From IMG/VR virus record IMGVR_UViG_3300009431_000980, positions 1-64,000 of that record: 64,000 bases of DNA. One strand, 5' to 3'. This stretch comes from a virus. This document shows, in pieces, positions 47,042 through 53,500 of this stretch (the stretch's first letter is position 1; each line of letters opens with the position of its first letter). The notes below the pieces were generated by a model. The model saw nothing but the letters and a program-made list of their open reading frames with translations, searched no databases and was not told the DNA's origin. The position numbers and the translations under genes were made by a program.

Positions 47042-47464
47042 TTATAGCTTGATGGGTTGGGTTAAGCGAATGAAGCCCGAGAACTGAAGCATATCTGTTG
47101 ATAGGGTGGGTACCACTCCGGCCCCTACAGCATCCCAGTCGATCTCCTTAGGATTAGGCCAGACAAGGAGAGTTTCCACGGTAATCATCTCTGAATCATC
47201 GCCCTCCAGGGCGCCGCTCTCCACCAGCTTCATATGCTCACCCCTGAGCATAAGGCGGTAGATATAGATATTGCCAGCAACTTCAGTTAGTTGTAGATCA
47301 CCATATTTCTCCTTGAGGGTATTTATTTCAGCTCGGCTGGGCCCCTTAGGACCGTAAGGATAGGAATCATCTCCCTCAAATAAATCCTCGGGGGATATTA
47401 CTTCCTCTGGGAGCATTACTTCTTCCGTTACTTCTTCTTCTTGCTGTTGTTGTTCTTCAATCAT
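47042..47464 (-). CDS. putative first tail assembly chaperone (140 aa)
   Basis: A small protein with a Gln/Glu-rich start (MIEEQQQQEEEVTEE), an acidic linker and an alpha/beta body containing IYIYRLMLRGEHMKL and LVWPNPKEIDWDAV. Small acidic proteins at this spot in contractile phages are usually the first tail chaperone. A 139-base gap separates it from the 199-aa gene. I do not recognise a specific family; position carries most of the weight. Confidence 0.5.
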   Translation of the reverse strand: MIEEQQQQEEEVTEEVMLPEEVISPEDLFEGDDSYPYGPKGPSRAEINTLKEKYGDLQLTEVAGNIYIYRLMLRGEHMKLVESGALEGDDSEMITVETLLVWPNPKEIDWDAVGAGVVPTLSTDMLQFSGFIRLTQPIKL

Positions 47465-47530
47465 TTATGGTTTATCCTCCATATATGTATGTTATGAGTT
47501 TAATTCTGTTTGTAGTTTAGTTATGTCCGG

Positions 47531-48634
47531 CTATGATTGGACAAGGTGGGCAAATAAGTGATTAAGTATTTCTACTTTAGTCGTCCTATTATGGAGTAAG
47601 TCGTCTATATCATCGGAGTTTATATACATAATCTCCCCCAGCTGATTACTTATGACCCCCAATGATTCCTCCTGCGAATCTTTAAACACAACAAAATCAG
47701 GGAATCTAGTATTTCCCTTTATGATCACCATCGGACCATCCCGAGTACCCCATATCCACATACCATTTCCAAAGATAGGATAGAATTCATAGAAACTTTC
47801 GGCGGCCTCTTTACTACTAAATGGGCCAATGTAGGAGGAAGTCCCCTCCGGCGAAATGGATGCCTCTACAGCCTGTTTAATTTGAAAAGCCCAGCGGGGC
47901 TTCACCCTAGAGCCCACCGTTATCCGGAAATCGCCTCCTCTTGTCTCAACCCCACATGAAGGCCGACAACATACCAAATCTCCAGCCTTCACTGTATAGT
48001 CAGTTATATAACTAGTAAGTAAAGGTGAGTTGCGTGTTATACTACTATAGGGTATGTAAAACCGATCGTGGGTTGATATAGAACCTACAATAAGTTGGTA
48101 GGCTTCTGCTTTAATTTTATCTACAAATACATCTAAAGGTATATCTTCCGGGGGTGGAACACCACCTAAAGAATCTTCTCCCACGCTCGTTTCATCCTCA
48201 GGAATAGCAATAGGTGGACGCGCAGTAGTCTTGGCCCGGAAGTCTTTAGCTATGAAGTCAACGGCCTCTATAATTGGATTCCCGGTTGGTGTGGCCCCAT
48301 GGGAGAGGGTGGAGAAGTGTACATCCTCAAAGATATATTGGGCGAGGTGCAAGTCCACCCCATGCCAATATCTGAGGGTAAGTTCAAACGTTATCTCCTC
48401 CTCAAGAAGCTCCAGTTGATCTGCTTCCTTAAAGTTAATCATCATCTGGCCTTGAATCAGCTTTTCACCAACAGCTACGGCATCAAAAGTCTTGGAGCGG
48501 TAGCCATAGAGTGGCATCTTAACTACAGAGGCATTGAATTGGAAGGAGGCTACATCTAATTCAAATAATGTAAGCCGCCGGCTACCTTTTTTACTGGCCA
48601 CCCAAGCTGTAGCTTGTGTTCCGCTATAGTACAT
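47531..48634 (-). CDS. tube-like paralogue 3, structural protein (367 aa)
   Basis: The N-terminal part (MPLYGYRSKTFDAVAVGEK, then LIQGQMMINFKEADQL) matches the tube-family pattern of the two preceding genes, in which an aromatic turn leads to I-x-G-S/Q-M-x-x-I-N-F. The C-terminal half has a separate segment with a GPFSSKEAAESFYEFYP stretch reminiscent of SPOR-type folds. The ATG overlaps the preceding stop (TAATG). It may form a tube initiator or terminator ring, or a decorated tube-like layer. Family similarity is seen; role is inferred. Confidence 0.55.
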   Translation of the reverse strand: MYYSGTQATAWVASKKGSRRLTLFELDVASFQFNASVVKMPLYGYRSKTFDAVAVGEKLIQGQMMINFKEADQLELLEEEITFELTLRYWHGVDLHLAQYIFEDVHFSTLSHGATPTGNPIIEAVDFIAKDFRAKTTARPPIAIPEDETSVGEDSLGGVPPPEDIPLDVFVDKIKAEAYQLIVGSISTHDRFYIPYSSITRNSPLLTSYITDYTVKAGDLVCCRPSCGVETRGGDFRITVGSRVKPRWAFQIKQAVEASISPEGTSSYIGPFSSKEAAESFYEFYPIFGNGMWIWGTRDGPMVIIKGNTRFPDFVVFKDSQEESLGVISNQLGEIMYINSDDIDDLLHNRTTKVEILNHLFAHLVQS

Positions 48635-49542
48635 TAACCATCATCTCCATTTTCAGGTTCAGGTGGTGGTGGTGTATAGTGTTGATATGTATGGGTTGTA
48701 TCGTAGTGTGGATTTCCATGGGCGTCATAGTATACAAGATCCTTCTTATCAAGACTCTCTCCCCAAGGATCAAAATCAAGTAGACCTGCTGCCTTCATCA
48801 TACGAACAAAGTCTTTATTTGATGGACCTAAGACGTTGAACATCTCTTCACCTGTTGTTAAGGAAAAGTACACCTTCCACTTATCCTTATCTTCTCCACT
48901 CATTATTTTCCCAACATTTATTCTTATTCCTTTACCCCTTAACTCAGCAGCAAACTGGTTGGCTTCCTCTTTACTATTAAAGATTTCATGGTGTTGTTTG
49001 TCTATACCTTGCCGCATAAGCTCATCCCACTTCTCGTTAATATCATCTCCTGGGTACATAAGGTCAATATCCTCTGCTACATATTGCATGGTCGTTTCTA
49101 GGTAAGCCTCATCCGTACCCAGCACCATTCCCTCGTCCACAATCTCAATGCCAAAGAGATTCATAAAGGCTGACAGCCCATTCTCATTGACAAAGGTAAA
49201 GCCCATATGGAAAGGGGGGAGCTGATCTGTCATGATGGAGTGAACAGGCGATTCCTCGCCAGGGGCCGTTCTAATTAGTTCCCAGAGAGCTGCCTTATTA
49301 AAGTTTATCCACACCATACTGCCGGCGATTGTGCGGGGGCCTCTGGTGTAGCCTTGGGAGTACACCCGCCCGAGTCGACGGACGGGTGCCTTCTCCCTGT
49401 GTATAGAGTAACTTACGGTGTTTAGGTTTGTCATAGCAATAGCTCCGGGTATATCTGGTCCCCGTAGGGTAGCAATAATATCTACCCCGGAGAAGGTTTG
49501 CCCCGATTCTAAACTACCAAACTGAAATGGTCCGTAAGGCAT
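48634..49542 (-). CDS. tube-like paralogue 2, structural protein (302 aa)
   Basis: Residues 18-160 align almost without gaps to the spliced product of the intron-bearing gene: REKAPVRRLG against REVRPVFVMG, PRTIAGSMVWINF against KRGIAGSLILTMF, PPFHMGFTFVNENG against PPFDITLVGVNEFG, and a final YVAEDI. An extra C-terminal region with a helical FNSKEEANQFAAELRGKG stretch and a Pro-rich end (YTPPPPEPENG) follows. It is therefore a tail-tube-family protein without introns, and served as the internal reference for placing exons in its neighbour. Confidence 0.65.
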   Translation of the reverse strand: MPYGPFQFGSLESGQTFSGVDIIATLRGPDIPGAIAMTNLNTVSYSIHREKAPVRRLGRVYSQGYTRGPRTIAGSMVWINFNKAALWELIRTAPGEESPVHSIMTDQLPPFHMGFTFVNENGLSAFMNLFGIEIVDEGMVLGTDEAYLETTMQYVAEDIDLMYPGDDINEKWDELMRQGIDKQHHEIFNSKEEANQFAAELRGKGIRINVGKIMSGEDKDKWKVYFSLTTGEEMFNVLGPSNKDFVRMMKAAGLLDFDPWGESLDKKDLVYYDAHGNPHYDTTHTYQHYTPPPPEPENGDDG

Positions 49543-49582
49543 CTTTATTTATATTGTCCATACACGCTTGTCTACTGACTTT

Positions 49583-50545
49583 CTATTGTAATCCAACTAT
49601 CGTACCTGAAATATCATCGATATCTAGTTTGTCCGCGTCGGATTCAACTGGTTTCCACCATGTTACTTGCTGCTTCTCTTGTTCAAGAGAATGGACTATC
49701 TCTTCTACCTCTTTCTGAGGTAGCCGTGCGTTTAGAAGGGAAATGAATTCCTTTTCTCGAATAGTATGTCCTTGATCGGATAGATAACTAATGTATCTGT
49801 TATACTTCCTGCGAAGAAAGAGGTCACCCTTATCCCTATACATTATTGCCATTAGGAATATAGATGCAGATTTCCTATACCAGACATTCCATGTATTGGT
49901 GCCTTTCTTATTACGAAGACGACCCATTGGAAAGCCATAATACCTCTTTAACTTTGCTTGAATCCATCGAAGGAAATTGTATGAACCTGATGTGAAACTA
50001 AGCATAGGAGCTCGGCCCTTAGCATTAATACTGAAGGATCCATCTCCATCAAAGTAACCACGTAGGAAGTGAGAGAAGAACTTCTTAGGGACAGGAAGCT
50101 TACCAAGGACAAGAGACTTACGAAACGGAACCTTAAGCTTCATCAGTCTTTTGGCTATGTAGTTGCTAACAAACCTCAGATGATATGTACCATCACTGTT
50201 ACTATAAACACGCTCTGGTACGCCCAACAAATTGGCTAATCGCCTAATGTGGTCTTCATCATTTAGCGTTATATCAATAACCATTATACCACTATCCTTA
50301 CGCTTCATTATACACCCATCAGCAACGATCAGGCCATAAACATAAGCCATCTCCTCACTCCAATGGTCAAAGAAGTCTACCTTTAAGCCCCATGCACGTC
50401 CGCGTCCCATTACTTTCAGGCCCTCTCGGTTTGCCTTACTCACAATCTGACGTCTGGGACGATCCGGTAATAGTTCATCAATACGCGGATTCCAGCTATA
50501 GTTCTCGTGAAGGATCTCAACTTCTTTGTTAGTCCATAGTTTCAT
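49583..50545 (-). CDS. HTH-LAGLIDADG homing endonuclease HEG5 (frame 320 aa), running into exon 8
   Basis: Paralogue of HEG3: WTNKEVEILHENYSWNPR, then a KANREGLKVMGRGR helix, LAGLIDADG motifs YVYGLIVADGCI and FLRGYFDGDGSF. The frame continues without a stop through the S element and the 3' splice site into exon 8, so the last 29 residues (from QQVTWW to GLQ) are the tube protein's C-terminus and the stop codon is shared. The endonuclease proper probably ends near residue 290. Weak ribosome site. Confidence 0.85.
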   Translation of the reverse strand: MKLWTNKEVEILHENYSWNPRIDELLPDRPRRQIVSKANREGLKVMGRGRAWGLKVDFFDHWSEEMAYVYGLIVADGCIMKRKDSGIMVIDITLNDEDHIRRLANLLGVPERVYSNSDGTYHLRFVSNYIAKRLMKLKVPFRKSLVLGKLPVPKKFFSHFLRGYFDGDGSFSINAKGRAPMLSFTSGSYNFLRWIQAKLKRYYGFPMGRLRNKKGTNTWNVWYRKSASIFLMAIMYRDKGDLFLRRKYNRYISYLSDQGHTIREKEFISLLNARLPQKEVEEIVHSLEQEKQQVTWWKPVESDADKLDIDDISGTIVGLQ

Positions 50546-53500
50546 ACTATTCAGTCTCTACAGGGCTTGTCAGACTCCCGGCAGTAACCGGGACGAAACA
50601 CCCCTCGGGATTCCCCAGTAAGGGTTCCCCGATTAAGCACGGTTTAATGTGACCCAGCCCGTCTTGGGTAAAGCCACAAACGTCATTTGTGCATTTACTC
50701 CTACTCTTTCGGTAGGTATGGACTATCTCATCATCCCACATAAAGTGGGAGCCAGGCGTATTATCCGGCTGACAAAGCACTCCGGATCCATCCATAGTGG
50801 ATGAGTCTCTGCAGGGCGTGAACCCCTCAGGATTAGCATATCCCGTAGGACTTAGCCTCCCCTGATATAAGCCTGGTTTAGGCATCTCAATTACTCGAGA
50901 AGAGAGGCAGTTGTGTCGCCTCTTGGACATTGTCATCACGACTTGTTATCATAAGGCCGTTTAAACCTTATCTCTCCAACTTTCATTGGAGTCCGGACTA
51001 TATCATCACCCACGTGGGGTGCTGGGCGCTCTTGGCTTGAATCATTATTGTCAGAGATCATTCGGACTTTGTACAACATTGATGGTATTATAAATGGCTT
51101 GACGATCTCAATAAACTTCTTTGCCTCTTTTGTACCACAGCGAATCCTGTACTTTCCTTTTCCCTTGACTATTGTAAAGCGTATTCCATGGACATCACGA
51201 AAATAGTCCACTATTACTTGGTTTTCATCCCAGCTTACATATGTGCTGGTACATAACTCCCAAGCGTGAACCTTTCCGTTGCGGCGTTTAGTATACAAAC
51301 TACCATCATCCATATGCCATATTGCGATACCTTGTGGAGTAAGCATATCAAGGATTCTACGGGTAACAACCTTTTCCCCATCCTTGTACAACCAATCTCT
51401 AAGCACCTTAAAGTACTTATTTGTCTTGCTACACTTCACACCTGGGTATCCATTATTGTTATACTCAACGATTCTAGGTTTCTTGCCACCTAAAGCAGAA
51501 TGGAGGAGCTCGGTTTTATGCTCTAGATATGCTTTCTGCTTCACTGAGTGACATAGCCTAAGTACGTAGGATTTGGTATTCCACCGTTTGTCTGTACTGA
51601 CACCTATGTAACCATCTCCTATACACATACCTAAGAGTATGCTACGTTTGTCTTTATTCATTTTCGTTACACACTTTGGTGAACTATTATTATATGATTC
51701 AAGCTAGTCTCTACACCTTCCGTACTATCTAAGCCCAGTACGGCTTGGCTCGGAGTTACCTTATGCAATAGCACTTAGGCTTCCTCCGAATTCACCCAGT
51801 TTGTCAATCCCAATCTCTTGGGAAAGCGGCTGATTGTCAACCGACACACCAGTTCCCTCTGAAATGAGGTGAACTCCATGTATTCGCATTGTTGTCGCTG
51901 ACCCAAACTCGTTAACCTGTATTGTTACCATAGCGGCTCTTTATCCGCTACTTCTTCAGGTTTCCCTGAAGCACAGACTATATCATCACCCCGAAGGGGT
52001 GCCGGGAGCTCGTGCATCTCGTTATTGTTGGGACTCAGAGATGTAGTCGTTGCACCTTCCACGCTATCAAAGCCCAGCGTGGCTTGGCTCAGTGTTGCCA
52101 TATCCCAGATTTGACTGGTACTTAGGGATCCACTGAATTCACCCGGTGTTTCACTCAGAATCGCTTCTGAGAGCGGCTGTTCAATAAGAGATTCAGATAC
52201 TAACTGTTCTTTATCGTATTTAAGATTACTCATCTCTTATTTAGGTTTACCGACGAGTGTAATATCGAACGGTGGAATCTGGTCACTATATGATGGAGAC
52301 TCCAGGGTGTAGTCACTACCTACATCTGAGGCATCGCCTAAAGCACGAGAAACACCCGCCGACCCTGCCCAATCATCTGGTTTGGCTACATAGCGAGCAC
52401 TCCGCATGATGTCGTGTAGGGCTTGGCGGTCAAACATGGTCAATATAAGTGCTGAATTATCAATAACTTACGTTATCTTCTATTCCTGGACTATATCTTC
52501 TTGAACTTGTGTGCCAGTGTCATAGACTCGGTAATTGTATGATACTTCTGGTATATCAATTACATCATCACCTATAACACCCGCATATTTGTTGTACTTA
52601 GTCAGTAAGCATAGAATATCTGGATGGCCCTCATACATTCTCTTCAAGATCTCGAGAGAAGTAGCCTTACGATACCGCAGATCCCAGACCTTGTTTCTTT
52701 TCCTGGGCCTTAGTCTGCCACCTGGGAGATCCCAATAACGACTGATTCGGGCCTCGATTGATTTAAGAAACTGCCTCGATCCACCAGTAAATGTGATACT
52801 TGGTGTGGTGTTATTGGATATCTGAAGACAACCATCTCCATCAAAGTAGCCCCTCAAGAAGTGAGCGAAGAACTTCTTAGGTACGGATACTTTCTTGAGT
52901 TGTGTTGATTTACGCTCAGACAAGCCAAGCTCCTTCAATCTCTCTACCATATACTTACTGGTAAACATTACCCTATACATCGGATGTATCATATTCAGGT
53001 ACCCGCCCTGAGGTAAGGCATTAAGCCCTTGCTGTCCATAAATATACCCTCTTGAGATACCCAACTCATCACATACTAGTTCTAGTATGTATGGGTCACT
53101 TTGGGCAAATGTGATCTTATAAACACTAACCCCATCAACCCGGGTTGGTGGTGCATATATGTTTCCATCCGCTGTGAAGAATCCTAGGATGTATGTCATG
53201 TTAGGGGTCCAATGATCAAAATAGTCAGCCCTTAGAGTATCTATCCTACCTCGCCCATCTCTCTTCAGGCCTATATTATTAGCCTTCTTTATTACCTGAT
53301 GTGCAGACCTGTTAGGAAGTAACATAGCTGTCCTTGGATTCCAGGAGTAATTATCTCTCAGGATCTCAGTTTCTTCTTGTGTCCAGTTCATATTCTATTA
53401 GTTCAAGTCCGGCGTTTCATGGGCGGATAAATCCATCCCATGATCCCACGGCTGTGGGATAGTCTCTACAGGGCTCGTCATACCCCAGGAGTTTCACCTG

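Noticed and set aside
46303-47464. Programmed frameshift joining the two chaperone-position genes
   Set aside because: The genes are 139 bases apart with stops between, and no slippery heptamer near an overlap was seen.
50692-50912. GCCTCT/GGAGGC complementarity as P1 of intron 6
   Set aside because: The GGAGGC lies in the P4-P5 region of the core by alignment with introns 1 and 7, so the match is probably coincidental.
50547-50939. 130-codon minus-strand frame
   Set aside because: It covers exon 6, intron 6, exon 7 and the 5' part of intron 7 in the wrong frame; the ribozyme elements explain the sequence.
51925-52233. 102-codon minus-strand frame
   Set aside because: It lies within intron 4; it encodes the P, Q, R and S elements and has no protein-like conservation visible.
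52237-52443. 68-codon minus-strand frame beginning MTMFDRQALHD
   Set aside because: This is not a free gene but the body of exon 4 of the tube gene plus four codons of intron 4; its ATG is an internal Met.
53380-53410. AAACGCCGG segment near 53413 as an exon after HEG2
   Set aside because: It first looked like the K-R exon, but the same residues are better supplied at 54240-54222, where P1/P10 and paralogue alignment agree; the P7 pairing also shows this segment lies inside intron 3.
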